35,620 nt of DNA from Streptomyces afghaniensis 772 (GCA_000415505.1 KE354488.1:1-35620); one strand, 5' to 3'; positions 18,301 through 27,485 are shown, numbered from the stretch's first letter. Program-made: numbers and translations. Notes: generated from the letters alone by a model not told the origin.

Positions 18301-19764
18301 GTGTCCCCGCACGAAGAGACCACCCCCCTCGACCCTCCGGACTGGGAGGAGTTCAAGGCCCTGGGCCGGCGCATCGTCGACGACATGGCCGACTACCTCG
18401 CCGGTATCCGCGACCGGCCCGTCTGGCAGCCCGTACCCCCGGACGTCCAGGCCCGGCTCGGCACCGCGCTGCCCCGGACCCCCACGCCCGTGCAGGACGT
18501 CTACGAGGAGTTCCGTACGACGGTCATGCCCTACCCGCGCGGCAACATCCACCCGCGCTTCTGGGGCTGGGCCAACGGCTCCGGAGTGCCCGTCGCCGCC
18601 TACGCCGACCTGCTCGCCTCCGTCGTCAACTGCACGCTCGGCTCGGGCGAGAACGCGGCGATGATGGTCGAGCACCAGGTGCTGGAGTGGCTGAAGGAGG
18701 CCATGCGCTGGCCCGCCGACGGCTCCGGCATCCTCACCAGCGGCGCCTCGATGGGGCAGATCATCGCGCTCGCCGCCGCCCGCCGGGCGAAGAGCGGCAC
18801 GGCGGACATCCGCGGCCTGGGCGCCCTCGCCGACGGCCGGCAGTTCACCGTCTACGGCTCCACGCAGACCCACCACTCGGTGGAGAAGGCCGTCGAACTC
18901 CTCGGCATCGGCGGGCAGTACTTCCGGCAGACACCGGTCGACGCCGCCTTCCGGATCGACACCGGGGCCCTGCGCCGGGCCATCCGTGCCGACCGCGACG
19001 CCGGGCTCCACCCCCTGTGCCTGGTCGGCAACGCCGGCACGGTCAACACCGGAGCCGTCGATCCCCTCGACGAACTGCTCGCCATCGCCCGGGAGGAGGA
19101 CCTCTGGTTCCACGTCGACGGCGCGTTCGGCGCCTTCGCGCAACTGCTGCCCACCCACCGGACCCTGCTGGCCGGGATGAGCGAGGCCGACTCGCTCGTC
19201 TTCGACCTGCACAAGTGGCTGTACATGCCGTTCGACGTCAGCTGCGTGCTGGTCCGCCGGGCCGACGCGCTGGAGAGCACCTTCAGCTCCAGCGCCGACT
19301 ACATCAGCAGCACGGACCAGGGGCCCGCCGCGTACTCCCTCGCCTTCTCCGACCGGGGCGTCGAGCAGTCCCGGCGGTTCCGGGCGCTGAAGGTGTGGTT
19401 CGCCCTCAAGACGCACGGCATCGAGTCCTTCGCCGCGTCGATCGCGGGCAACATCGGCCAGATCGCCCACCTGACCAAACTGGCCGACAGCTCGGACAGG
19501 CTGGAGGTCGTCTCCCGCAGCGACCTCAACATCGTGTGCTTCCGCTATGTGCGGCCGGGCGCCACAGCGGACGAGCTGAACCGTCTCAACCAGGCCGTGC
19601 TGACCCGGTTGCAGGTCGGGGGACTGGCGATGCCGTCCCATACAGTGATCGACGGGAAGTTCGTCATCCGCGTCGCCAACAACAACCACCGGTCGGAGCT
19701 CTCCGACTTCGACTTCCTCGTCGAACAGGTCGTGGCGATCGGCGACGAGCTGATCGCCACGTGA
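18301..19764 (+). CDS. PLP-dependent group II amino-acid decarboxylase
   Basis: 487 aa from GTG 18301, 8 bases after GGAGG. Fold-type I aspartate aminotransferase family, aromatic-L-amino-acid/glutamate decarboxylase branch: PYPRGNIHPRFWGW, SGENAAMMVEHQVLEW, SGASMGQIIAL, PLP-stacking His192 in THHSVEKA, Asp273 in HVDGAFGAF and Schiff-base Lys305 in DLHKWLYMPFD. The substrate is uncertain; relatives act on aromatic amino acids, and some catalyse amine oxidation or aldehyde formation. Lies 33 bases after the FAD enzyme in the same operon. It may decarboxylate an amino-acid building block of the metabolite. Confidence 0.9.
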   Translation: MSPHEETTPLDPPDWEEFKALGRRIVDDMADYLAGIRDRPVWQPVPPDVQARLGTALPRTPTPVQDVYEEFRTTVMPYPRGNIHPRFWGWANGSGVPVAAYADLLASVVNCTLGSGENAAMMVEHQVLEWLKEAMRWPADGSGILTSGASMGQIIALAAARRAKSGTADIRGLGALADGRQFTVYGSTQTHHSVEKAVELLGIGGQYFRQTPVDAAFRIDTGALRRAIRADRDAGLHPLCLVGNAGTVNTGAVDPLDELLAIAREEDLWFHVDGAFGAFAQLLPTHRTLLAGMSEADSLVFDLHKWLYMPFDVSCVLVRRADALESTFSSSADYISSTDQGPAAYSLAFSDRGVEQSRRFRALKVWFALKTHGIESFAASIAGNIGQIAHLTKLADSSDRLEVVSRSDLNIVCFRYVRPGATADELNRLNQAVLTRLQVGGLAMPSHTVIDGKFVIRVANNNHRSELSDFDFLVEQVVAIGDELIAT

Positions 19765-19811
19765 GGGTGACGCCCCGTACGACGCCGGCGGACCGAGGAG
19801 GGGAGACGGAC

Positions 19812-20834
19812 ATGGACCCGACGCAGCGGCGGCGCCGGTCCGTGCCGGCCCTCGTCGGGCTGTCGGCCGCGCTCCTCGCGACGGCCCTGTGGGGCTTCAC
19901 CTTCCTGGGCCCCGCCGCCGTCGAGCCCGTCAACATCTACTACCTCGTCCTCGGCCGGTACGCGGTCTTCGGCCTGATGTCGGCCGCCGTACTGCTGGCG
20001 CGGCCCGGCAGGCTCCGCACCCTGGGGAAGCGTGACGTCCTCAAGGCGATGCACCTGGGCGTCGTGGGATACATCGGCTTCTACCTGCTGCTGTCGATGT
20101 CCGCGTCCGTCGGCGGCGGTGTCCTCGCCTCGGCCATGACCGGTCTGATCCCCGTCATGGTCTCGCTGATCTCCAACGCCGTCGAGAAGGTCTTCGCCTG
20201 GCGCAGCGGGCTGCTGCCCATCGCCGTCATCGCCGCCGGGCTGTTCCTGGTGAACGGCGGTACCGCTTCCCTGGGGACGGCGGGCGACGGGCAGGACCGG
20301 CTCGCGGGTGCGGCGCTCGGGTTCGCGGCGTGTGTGGCCTGGTCGTACTTCGTCATCGCCAACCGGATCATCCTGCGGCGTGCGGCCCGGGTTCCGGACA
20401 ACGCCACGTGGACGGCCTGCATCGGTATCGGCGCGTTCCTCGGCTCCCTCGTCCTGCTGCCGCTGGCCGAGTCCGCCGAGGGCACGTCCCCGTTCGCCGA
20501 CACCGGCACGCTGTGGTCGTTCCTCGCCTGGTGCGCGGCGCTGGCCGTGCTGGGCTCGTGGTGCGCCACGTGGTTCTGGAACATCGCGTCGAAGCGCCTC
20601 CCGGCGACGGTCATGGGCCCGATCATCGGGATGGAGGCGGTGTTCGGAGCCTTCTTCTACCTGATCTGGGAACAGCGCCTCCCCACCGCCCAGGAGCTCT
20701 GGGGCGGCCTGCTGGTCATCGGCGGCGTCTTCTTCAGCTTCCACGTCTTCGACCGCGCCAGACTCCCCCGGCCGGTCCCGGAGCGCTCTCCGCGCGAGAC
20801 CCCGACCGGCCTGGGCGGAGGCGAGGGGCGGTAG
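19812..20834 (+). CDS. EamA/DMT-family transporter
   Basis: 340 aa from ATG 19812 behind GAGGAGGGGAG. About ten hydrophobic helices in two EamA repeats: first repeat begins LVGLSAALLATALWGFTFLG, second begins about residue 165 (LGFAACVAWSYFVIANRI) and ends LWGGLLVIGGVFFSFHVF; the C-terminal tail is Pro/Arg-rich and soluble. Inner-membrane drug/metabolite transporter, most likely exporting the cluster product or an intermediate. Last gene of the first operon. A weak hairpin (GCCCGT/ACGGGC, 20868-20894) follows. Confidence 0.9.
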   Translation: MDPTQRRRRSVPALVGLSAALLATALWGFTFLGPAAVEPVNIYYLVLGRYAVFGLMSAAVLLARPGRLRTLGKRDVLKAMHLGVVGYIGFYLLLSMSASVGGGVLASAMTGLIPVMVSLISNAVEKVFAWRSGLLPIAVIAAGLFLVNGGTASLGTAGDGQDRLAGAALGFAACVAWSYFVIANRIILRRAARVPDNATWTACIGIGAFLGSLVLLPLAESAEGTSPFADTGTLWSFLAWCAALAVLGSWCATWFWNIASKRLPATVMGPIIGMEAVFGAFFYLIWEQRLPTAQELWGGLLVIGGVFFSFHVFDRARLPRPVPERSPRETPTGLGGGEGR

Positions 20835-21069
20835 CGCAGCGGAGGTTCGGAGCCATGAACGGCGAGCGCCCGTAAGCAGACCGGACTCACGGGCTTGGGA
20901 AGCCTTGGGTGTGGCGGGTGCGGAGTGTTTCGGCCGCGCTGGCCGACCGTCGCCTTCGGGCCAGACTCGTGGCCGACGGCTCAACGGCCTGGACCGCGGC
21001 CGGACCCGGTGTCAGACTCCGTCGCGATCACGGCAACCTGTCCTTCCCCGGAGTGAAGGGGGAACCGGC

Positions 21070-21675
21070 TTGGGCAACTCGACCGCGCTGCACGGTGTGT
21101 CCGAACACCCCGTCATCGGAGCCGCTGTCACCCGGCGCACCAGTCTGGTCCTGCCACCCGGCTTTTCCCTGGCGGAGTGGAAACGCGTCGGAAAACACCT
21201 CTTCCTGATAGCGGATTCCTCCTGCTGGTGGCACGGCGACTGGCTCGTGTACGGCCAGGAAAGATATCCCGGCAAGTACCGCCGGGCGATGGAGGAAACC
21301 GGTCTCGATTACAAGACCCTGCGCAACTACGCGTGGATCGCCAGACGTTTTCCGGCCTCCGAACGGAATCCCAGACTCAGCTTCCAGCACCACGCCGAAG
21401 TGGCCTCCCTGGCCCCTGAGGAACGCCGCAGATGGCTGGACCGAGCCGCCCAGGAGGGCTGGTCCCGCAACCGGCTCCGGCACGAACTGCGCAAGGAGCT
21501 TTCCGACTCGTCCGACGTTCGCGAACCACGTCAGGTGCGGCTCCAGTTGCGTACCACCACGGAGCAGGAGTCCGCCTGGACGAGGGCCGCCGAGCGCGAC
21601 GGCCTCGAACTGGCCGAATGGATCACCGCCAGCCTCGATCGGGCAGCCGGACTCGACGACGAGGCCGGGCCCTGA
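21070..21675 (+). CDS. LmbU-family cluster-situated transcriptional regulator
   Basis: 201 aa from TTG 21070, which has GAAGGGGGAA 5 to 8 bases upstream; GTG 21097 is the alternative. The sequence strongly recalls LmbU of the lincomycin cluster: SLVLPPGFSLAEWKRVG, LFLIADSSCWWHGDWLVYG, YRRAMEETGLDYKTLRNYA, RLSFQHHAEVASLAPEERRR and WSRNRLRHELR. LmbU-type proteins are DNA-binding regulators found almost only in antibiotic clusters. It sits between the two halves of the cluster and is its only visible regulator. The C-terminal part (QLRTTTEQESAWTRAAERDG) resembles a ribbon-helix-helix-like segment (inference). Confidence 0.85.
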   Translation: MGNSTALHGVSEHPVIGAAVTRRTSLVLPPGFSLAEWKRVGKHLFLIADSSCWWHGDWLVYGQERYPGKYRRAMEETGLDYKTLRNYAWIARRFPASERNPRLSFQHHAEVASLAPEERRRWLDRAAQEGWSRNRLRHELRKELSDSSDVREPRQVRLQLRTTTEQESAWTRAAERDGLELAEWITASLDRAAGLDDEAGP

Positions 21676-21995
21676 AGGTCCCCGCCCCCGCCGCCCGGGC
21701 CGACTACGGCAGCTTTCGGTCATCCTCGGGCGGCGGCAGGCACCGTCCGGCCCCCTCCCGGAGGCAAGGTCCCCTGGTCGGCAAGGACGGCGAATTCAAT
21801 AAGGCTTGCCTTACCTTCGAGAAAACCAGTCAGCAGTCTTAATGCGATCTCCTTGACGCGTCCGCAATTCCCCCGCCAGTCTTTGCCGAGCCGCGCCCCG
21901 ACCAGCCGCGCTGCTCTTGCGAAACCGAAGCCCTCCGCACGTCAGCGCGAACCACCTTCGGGTACTTCACCGTGAGCATGGCAATGGGGGAACTG
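21676..21995. other. 320-base intergenic region before the ferredoxin
   Basis: No gene seen. The left part is GC-rich and may fold (GGCCGGGC near 21662 with GCCCGGGCC near 21696). The right part is lower in GC and holds the iron-box-like site at 21800-21818. This is probably the promoter region of the ferredoxin/radical SAM operon. Confidence 0.55.
21800..21818 (+). promoter_or_regulatory. iron-box-like site (DmdR/IdeR/DtxR type)
   Basis: TAAGGCTTGCCTTACCTTC matches 13 of 19 positions of the DtxR/IdeR-family consensus (TTAGGTTAGCCTAACCTAA), including the core AGG and ACCT. It lies about 180 bases before the ferredoxin start. Binding of an iron-dependent repressor would link expression of the iron-sulphur genes to iron supply (inference). 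Confidence 0.5.
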
Positions 21996-22331
21996 TTGAC
22001 CTTCGTAATCGCCCAGCCCTGCGTCGACGTCAAGGACAAGGCCTGTCTGGACGTCTGTCCCGTCGACTGCATCTACGAGGGCTCGCGCACCCTGTACATC
22101 CACCCCGACGAATGCATCGACTGCTCGGCCTGCGAACCGGTCTGCCCGGTCGAGGCGATCCACCGCGACACCGAACTCCCCGAGGAGTGGCAGGTGTACG
22201 AGCGGGTGAACGCCGAGTTCTTCACCGCCACGACCGACCTGGGCTCACCGGGCGGCGCCACGGAGGTCGGCCCCGTCGCGGCCGACCACGAGCACATCAC
22301 CGCGCTGCCCCGGTCGGCAGCCCGCACCTGA
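21996..22331 (+). CDS. seven-iron (3Fe-4S/4Fe-4S) ferredoxin
   Basis: 111 aa if started at TTG 21996, which follows GGGGGAAC and gives MTFVIAQPCVDV, the usual N-terminus of actinobacterial FdxA-type ferredoxins. GTG 21972 or ATG 21978/21984 are upstream alternatives without ribosome sites. Cysteines are Cys9, Cys17, Cys21, Cys25 and Cys40, Cys43, Cys46, Cys50 (ACLDVCPVDCI; ECIDCSACEPVCP), the pattern for one 3Fe-4S and one 4Fe-4S cluster. It directly precedes three radical SAM genes, so the likely role is supplying electrons for SAM cleavage (inference). Confidence 0.92.
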   Translation: MTFVIAQPCVDVKDKACLDVCPVDCIYEGSRTLYIHPDECIDCSACEPVCPVEAIHRDTELPEEWQVYERVNAEFFTATTDLGSPGGATEVGPVAADHEHITALPRSAART

Positions 22332-22407
22332 CGCCCCGACGAAACGGTTTCGCTCCGCACCACCGCACGGCACAACTGCCCACCTCCCCCCGACGGAAGG
22401 ACAGTCC

Positions 22408-23844
22408 GTGACGCAGACGACCTGGAACCAGGAACCCCATCCAGCCCGGCTCGAGGAGCGGCTCGACGACGACGTCGTGCGATGTCACCTCAGTCCGCGC
22501 AACTGCCGCATACGCCCCGGACAGCACGGCTTCTGCATGGTGCGCGCCAACCGTGACGGACGCCTGGTCACCCTCAACTACGGGCGTTCGGTGCACGCCA
22601 CCGAGGAGACCATCGAGACCGAGGCGGTCTTCCACTACGCGCCCGGCGCCCGCATCCTCTCCATGGGCAACGTCGGCTGCATGCTCAACTGCGACTACTG
22701 CCACAACTGGAAGACGTCCCAGGCGCGTTACGTCGAGGACAAGGACGTCTACCACTACACGCCCGAGGAAGTCGTCGACATCGCCGTCCGGCACGGCATC
22801 AAGGTCATCTCCTGGACCTACAACGACCCGGTAGTGTGGCACGAGTTCGTCGTCGAGACCGCCGCCCTCGCCAAGGCCGCCGGCATCGTCAACCTCTACA
22901 AGTCCGCGTTCTTCATCAGCGGCGAGGCGATCGAGGAACTCATCCCCGTCATCGACATCTTCTCGGTGTCGATCAAGTCCCTCGACCCGAAGTACTACCG
23001 CAAGATCACCAAGGGCTGGCTGGAGCCGGTGCTGGAAGGCACCGAGCAGGTCTACCGGGCCGGAAAGCACGTCGAGGTCTCCACGCTGATGGTCACCGAC
23101 CTCAGCGACGACGAGAAGACGGCCCGCGAGATGGCCACCTTCGTCGGTGAGCGGCTGGACCCGTCGATCCCCACCCACTTCGTGCGGTTCCACCCCGACT
23201 ACAAGATGACCGACACCATCCGCACGCCCGTGGACCGCCTGGAACGCGCCCGCAAGGTCGCCATGGACATGGGCCTGAACCACGTCTACCTCGGCAACGT
23301 CTACGACACCGAGTCCACCAACACCTGGTGCAGCCAGTGCGGCCTGCTCCAGGTCACCCGGTACGGCCTCAACGCCGACCTGGTCGGGGTGGACGCCGAC
23401 GGCAACTGCGCATCCTGCGGCACCCGCGCCCCCCTGAAGCTGCTGCCGGACGCCCGGCGCCGCAGCAAGGTCCAGGAGCTGCCCGCCGGCGGCGACCTCG
23501 ACGTGGCGTCCTTCGACTGGCACGGCGACGTCCGCGCGCTCCACGTGCAGATGCGCAACGAGTCCGACGCGCCGGCCACCGCCTACACCCGCCGCTACGG
23601 CGATCCGGCCGCGGACGGCAGCTGGGAGATCGTCGAGCTCAAGCCGCAGGAGAGCTTCCGCTACATCGCGGCCAAGAGCACGCCCGACGAGCTCGGCGTC
23701 CAGGTGGCCATCCCGGACCGGTGCACCTCCAGCCTCCACCAGGTCTTCGACCGGGCCCACTTCCCGACCGTGGAGGTGGCCGCCGGGACCCTGAACCAGG
23801 ACGTGTCGCCGCTGCCCCTCTTCCAGCCCGGCACCCGCCGCTGA
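22408..23844 (+). CDS. radical SAM protein, AmrS (AmmeMemoRadiSam)-like
   Basis: 478 aa from GTG 22408 behind GGAAGGAC. Radical SAM cluster motif CMLNCDYC (Cys91, Cys95, Cys98). The N-terminus has the AmrS-type cysteine region CHLSPRNCRIRPGQHGFCMVR (in part: Cys26, Cys33, Cys43), though the usual second Cys (CxLCPH) is Ser here. After the barrel comes a zinc-ribbon-like WCSQCG...CASCG (about 305-340) and a ~120-residue C-terminal domain I do not recognise. The AMMECR1 and Memo partners of the three-gene AmmeMemoRadiSam system are absent. The reaction is unknown; it is probably recruited to biosynthesis. Confidence 0.85.
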   Translation: MTQTTWNQEPHPARLEERLDDDVVRCHLSPRNCRIRPGQHGFCMVRANRDGRLVTLNYGRSVHATEETIETEAVFHYAPGARILSMGNVGCMLNCDYCHNWKTSQARYVEDKDVYHYTPEEVVDIAVRHGIKVISWTYNDPVVWHEFVVETAALAKAAGIVNLYKSAFFISGEAIEELIPVIDIFSVSIKSLDPKYYRKITKGWLEPVLEGTEQVYRAGKHVEVSTLMVTDLSDDEKTAREMATFVGERLDPSIPTHFVRFHPDYKMTDTIRTPVDRLERARKVAMDMGLNHVYLGNVYDTESTNTWCSQCGLLQVTRYGLNADLVGVDADGNCASCGTRAPLKLLPDARRRSKVQELPAGGDLDVASFDWHGDVRALHVQMRNESDAPATAYTRRYGDPAADGSWEIVELKPQESFRYIAAKSTPDELGVQVAIPDRCTSSLHQVFDRAHFPTVEVAAGTLNQDVSPLPLFQPGTRR

Positions 23845-23885
23845 GCCCCGGTCCCGGCACCCGGGGAGACAAGGGGAAGAAACAC

Positions 23886-25391
23886 ATGAGGCACGGAACC
23901 GACTACCGTGTGCTGCCCTTCAGCGACGACACCTCCGCGGTGTTCCTCACCGACAACCACCGGCTGCTGCTGGCCCCGGCCGGCACCGCCGAGCGCCTGG
24001 AGTCCGGCGTGGACAGCCTGTTGCCCCCAGAGCGGCAGGCCTGGGAGCGCATGCGGCAGGCCGTGGGCGCCGACGAGGGCGTCAACCGCTCCCGGCTGCG
24101 GGAGAGTTCGCTCTCCGACGGGGCCGACTTCGCGGTCAACGTCAACCTCACCAACGTCTGCAACCTCGCCTGCACCTACTGCTTCGCGGAAGGCGGGGAC
24201 TACGGCCGGATCACCGAGGCCATGGGCGAGCACTCGATCGCCTGGATCTTCGACTTCATCGAGAGCAACGCCGTGCCCGGACAGCGCGTCCGCTTCGAGT
24301 TCTTCGGCGGCGAGCCGCTGGCGAACTTCGCCGTGATCCAGAAGATCTGCGAGCGCGCCCGGAGCGTCTCCCGGCGGGACGGCACCGAGTTCGTGCACCG
24401 CATCTCCACCAACCTCACGCTGATGCCGAAGGGCATCGAGGAGCTGTTCCGCGAGTACCGCTTCATCGTCTCGGTCTCCATCGACGGCGGTCGCGAGGTC
24501 CAGGACGCCAACCGGCCCTCCAAGAACGGCATGGGATCCTACGACCGGATCATGCGCAACCTCTGGCGGCTGCGGGAGGCGTGCGGCGACGACATCACGC
24601 TGGTGGCGCGGATGACGATCGCCACCGGCGAGCCCAGCCTCAAGGACAGCGTGCACGACCTGTGGCAGCTGGACCTGTTCGACTACTTCCAGATCTACCC
24701 GGGCGTGTACCCGGTGGAGAAGGACACGAAGGTCCCCATCGCCCTCACCCTCGGCGACCGCAAGCTCTCCGAGCCGCAGGGCATCCAGTACATCAACCAC
24801 TTCCTCCAGCCCGGCATCGTCGAGCAGTTCAAGGACTTCCTCCTCCACTACCCGTCCCTCTTCGCACCCGGCAACCGCTTCAAGGGCGTGCTGGAGTACG
24901 AGCGGACCGTGCAGATGGTCACCGAGGGAGCCACCGCCCTGGCCTTCTGCTCCGGCGGCCGGACGTACTACACGCACTCACCCGACGGCAGCATCAGCCC
25001 CTGCCACCGCCTCGTCGGCGACGAGAGCTTCGACGTCGGCACCGGCTCCGAGGGGATCACCCGGGAGCACCCCGAGTGGCGGCGCACCGTCGACGAGCAC
25101 CCCGTGTGCGGGGGGTGCTGGGCCCGCTACCTGTGCGGTGGCGGCTGCCGGCAGGAGAACCACGTGGCCTCGGGGGACGTCAACGTCCTCAACGACGAGT
25201 CGTGCCAGTACCAGCTGATGCTGGCCGAGGAGGTCATCAAGATGCTGGCCAGGTCCACGGCCGACTACCGGGCACGCTCCCGGGACCGGTACGACGACCT
25301 GTTCGTCTCCTGCGGCCGCCCCGTGGTCCCCAACGAGCGGCCCGCCCTGGAACAGCCCACCGGCTACGAGCCCTTCCGGGTGCTCTGCTGA
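23886..25391 (+). CDS. radical SAM/SPASM-domain protein
   Basis: 501 aa from ATG 23886 behind GGGGAAG. Radical SAM motif CNLACTYC (Cys92, Cys96, Cys99), then FEFFGGEPL (SAM-binding GGE), STNLTLM and VSVSIDGG. The C-terminal third is a SPASM/twitch-type region with many Cys: FCSGGRTYY, ISPCHRL, PVCGGCWARYLCGGGCRQENH and ESCQYQ, able to hold one or two auxiliary 4Fe-4S clusters. Most such proteins modify ribosomal peptides or carry out dehydrogenation and C-C/C-S linkage. No precursor peptide gene was found near it, so a small-molecule or carrier-bound substrate is possible. An ~80-residue N-terminal domain precedes the barrel. Confidence 0.9.
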   Translation: MRHGTDYRVLPFSDDTSAVFLTDNHRLLLAPAGTAERLESGVDSLLPPERQAWERMRQAVGADEGVNRSRLRESSLSDGADFAVNVNLTNVCNLACTYCFAEGGDYGRITEAMGEHSIAWIFDFIESNAVPGQRVRFEFFGGEPLANFAVIQKICERARSVSRRDGTEFVHRISTNLTLMPKGIEELFREYRFIVSVSIDGGREVQDANRPSKNGMGSYDRIMRNLWRLREACGDDITLVARMTIATGEPSLKDSVHDLWQLDLFDYFQIYPGVYPVEKDTKVPIALTLGDRKLSEPQGIQYINHFLQPGIVEQFKDFLLHYPSLFAPGNRFKGVLEYERTVQMVTEGATALAFCSGGRTYYTHSPDGSISPCHRLVGDESFDVGTGSEGITREHPEWRRTVDEHPVCGGCWARYLCGGGCRQENHVASGDVNVLNDESCQYQLMLAEEVIKMLARSTADYRARSRDRYDDLFVSCGRPVVPNERPALEQPTGYEPFRVLC

Positions 25392-25458
25392 CGGTCCCCG
25401 CACCGCCCGGTCGCCCCTCCGCCGCCGCACGGCGAGCCTGACAAGGAGCAGCAGCCAG

Positions 25459-26757
25459 ATGGCCGAGAAGATCGTTCGCCGCAACATCCACACCTACCCC
25501 TTCAAGTACCGTAAACCGGACTACGAGGAGTACTTCCGGCCCGAGAACGCCGTGCTCTACCTGCACGTGCCGTTCTGCATCACCAAGTGCGGGTTCTGCG
25601 ACTACACCGTCTACATCAACAAGAACGAGCAGCACTTCGCGCAGTACGTCGACGCCCTGGAGAAGGAGATCCGCGCCTTCGCCGCGAACCGGGTGTTCCC
25701 CGCCTTCCGCGTGGACGCCGTCTACTTCGGCGGCGGCACGCCCGGCATCCTCACCGGCGACCAGACGGCCCGGCTGCTCGACGTGTGCCGCGAGTCCTTC
25801 GAGTTCAACGAAGGGGCGGAGATCGCCCTGGAGTTCGACCCGTCGACGGTGGACGGGGCCAAGATCGCGCGCATGCGCGAGTCCGGCTTCAACCGGCTCA
25901 ACCTGGGCATCCAGGCGTTCGACGACCGCCTGCTGCAGATCTGCAACCGCTCGCACGACCTGGCCACCGCCGAGCGGGCCTACCGGACCATCGTCGACGG
26001 CGGTTTCACCCACACCAACATCGACCTGATCTTCCCGCTGCCCGACCAGTCCCTGGACGACTGGAAGCACAGCGTGGACCGGGCGATCGAGCTGGAACCC
26101 GCCTGCATCACCGCCTACGGCCTGGAGATCTGGCCCAAGACCGCGTTCCACTCCCTGATCAAGTCCGGGAAGATGGCGCTGCCGACGCCCGAGGACGAAG
26201 AGCGCATGTACGAGTACGCCATCGACGCGCTGGAGGCGGCGGGGTTCAAGCGCCGCAGCTCGACGGGCTACTACCACCCCGACCGCTGCGAGGACTACTC
26301 GCGGTTCCTGGAGTACTACTGGCGCACCTGGCCGATGATCGGCTTCGGCGTGTCGTCCAAGAGCGTGATCCACGACCGGCTGTTCGTGAACGTCAAGCCG
26401 CTCAAGCAGTACTACGAGCTGGTGGAGGAAGGAAAGGTCCCGCTCGATTTCGCCACGTATCTCACCAAGGAACAGGAGATGCGCCGGGTCATGATCCGTG
26501 GCCTGAAAATGTGCGAGATCTACCGTCACGACTTCGAGAACCGCTTCGGAGTCACGATGGAGGACGTCTTCGGCAGCGAACTGGAACAGCTTCTCGACAA
26601 GGGCTGGCTGGAAAAGCAGGGGGACGACGTGTATTCGTTGACCCGGGCCGGCCAACTGCTGTCCACGAATGTCTACGAGATGTTCTACGCGCCGGAGGAC
26701 CTGAGTCCCGCGGAACCCGGTGAGGTACGCTTCGGCATATCCGAACTCGTCGAATGA
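25459..26757 (+). CDS. HemN/HemW-like radical SAM protein
   Basis: 432 aa from ATG 25459 behind AAGGAG. HemN-type radical SAM motif HVPFCITKCGFCDY (Cys40, Cys44, Cys47), GGGTPGIL, NLGIQAFDDRLL and THTNIDLIFPLPDQS, followed by a HemN C-terminal domain (about 310-415). It is not true coproporphyrinogen oxidase by context. HemN-like proteins in biosynthetic clusters are often class C methyltransferases or cyclopropane-forming enzymes that use two SAM molecules. It sits third in a row with the AmrS-like and SPASM proteins, 67 bases after the latter. The reaction is not predictable. Confidence 0.88.
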   Translation: MAEKIVRRNIHTYPFKYRKPDYEEYFRPENAVLYLHVPFCITKCGFCDYTVYINKNEQHFAQYVDALEKEIRAFAANRVFPAFRVDAVYFGGGTPGILTGDQTARLLDVCRESFEFNEGAEIALEFDPSTVDGAKIARMRESGFNRLNLGIQAFDDRLLQICNRSHDLATAERAYRTIVDGGFTHTNIDLIFPLPDQSLDDWKHSVDRAIELEPACITAYGLEIWPKTAFHSLIKSGKMALPTPEDEERMYEYAIDALEAAGFKRRSSTGYYHPDRCEDYSRFLEYYWRTWPMIGFGVSSKSVIHDRLFVNVKPLKQYYELVEEGKVPLDFATYLTKEQEMRRVMIRGLKMCEIYRHDFENRFGVTMEDVFGSELEQLLDKGWLEKQGDDVYSLTRAGQLLSTNVYEMFYAPEDLSPAEPGEVRFGISELVE

Positions 26758-26855
26758 CCTGACCGACGGGTGTGCCGCAAGGAGGCGGGGGAATTGGCGC
26801 AAACCCGTTTATCGGGGACCGGGGTGAACGGCGTGGTGCAGCAGGGGAGCAGACG

Positions 26856-27485
26856 GTGAGCGTGATCCCGGCCTGGAGTGCGGGTCTCGGACTCGGTTTC
26901 CTCGTCGCCCTGCCGCTCGGTCCCATCGGACTGCTGTGTGTGCGCAGTGTTCTGCGCAACGGCTTTCTCTGCGGATTCGCCATCGGCCTCGGCGCGGCGG
27001 CCATCGACGTGCTGTACGCCGGCCTCGGCCTCGCGGGTGTCGGCAAGCTGCTGGACATCTCCGTGCTGCGGACCGCGCTCGGGCTCGCCGGTGCCGTGGT
27101 CATGGCGTATCTGGGTTTCCGCTCGGTGCGTTCGGCCTTCCGGGCGAGGAGCGCGGTCGTCGACACCGAGGGCGAGACGGTGCAGCCGTGGGAGGCCTTC
27201 CGTACGGCTCTCACGGCGACGGCGGCCAACCCGGCGACGATCGGCTACTGGGCGGCGGCCTTCGCCGCCGCCACGGCGGCGAACGTCACGGACACGCTCG
27301 CGGACTCGCTCGCCATGCTGGTCGGCGTCGGCTCCGGCACGCTGCTGTGGTTCACCACCCTCAGCATCGGGGCCGTGCTGTTCCGCCGCTGGTTCACCGC
27401 CCGCATGCTCCAGGGAGTGGACCTCCTGGCAGGCGTGGGCGTCATCTTCTTCGGCGGCGTCCTCGCGTACCAGGCCATCGGCTGA
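26856..27485 (+). CDS. LysE/ArgO-type amino-acid exporter
   Basis: 209 aa from GTG 26856, 7 bases after AGGGGAG; the longer frame from 26772 lacks a ribosome site. Six hydrophobic helices with the LysE signature near the N-terminus (LGFLVALPLGPIGLLCVRSVL), then AANPATIGYWAAAFAAAT and a final FFGGVLAYQAIG. Inner-membrane export of amino acids or amino-acid-like compounds; a hydrazino or N-hydroxy amino acid would suit. A strong hairpin follows the gene. Confidence 0.85.
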   Translation: MSVIPAWSAGLGLGFLVALPLGPIGLLCVRSVLRNGFLCGFAIGLGAAAIDVLYAGLGLAGVGKLLDISVLRTALGLAGAVVMAYLGFRSVRSAFRARSAVVDTEGETVQPWEAFRTALTATAANPATIGYWAAAFAAATAANVTDTLADSLAMLVGVGSGTLLWFTTLSIGAVLFRRWFTARMLQGVDLLAGVGVIFFGGVLAYQAIG

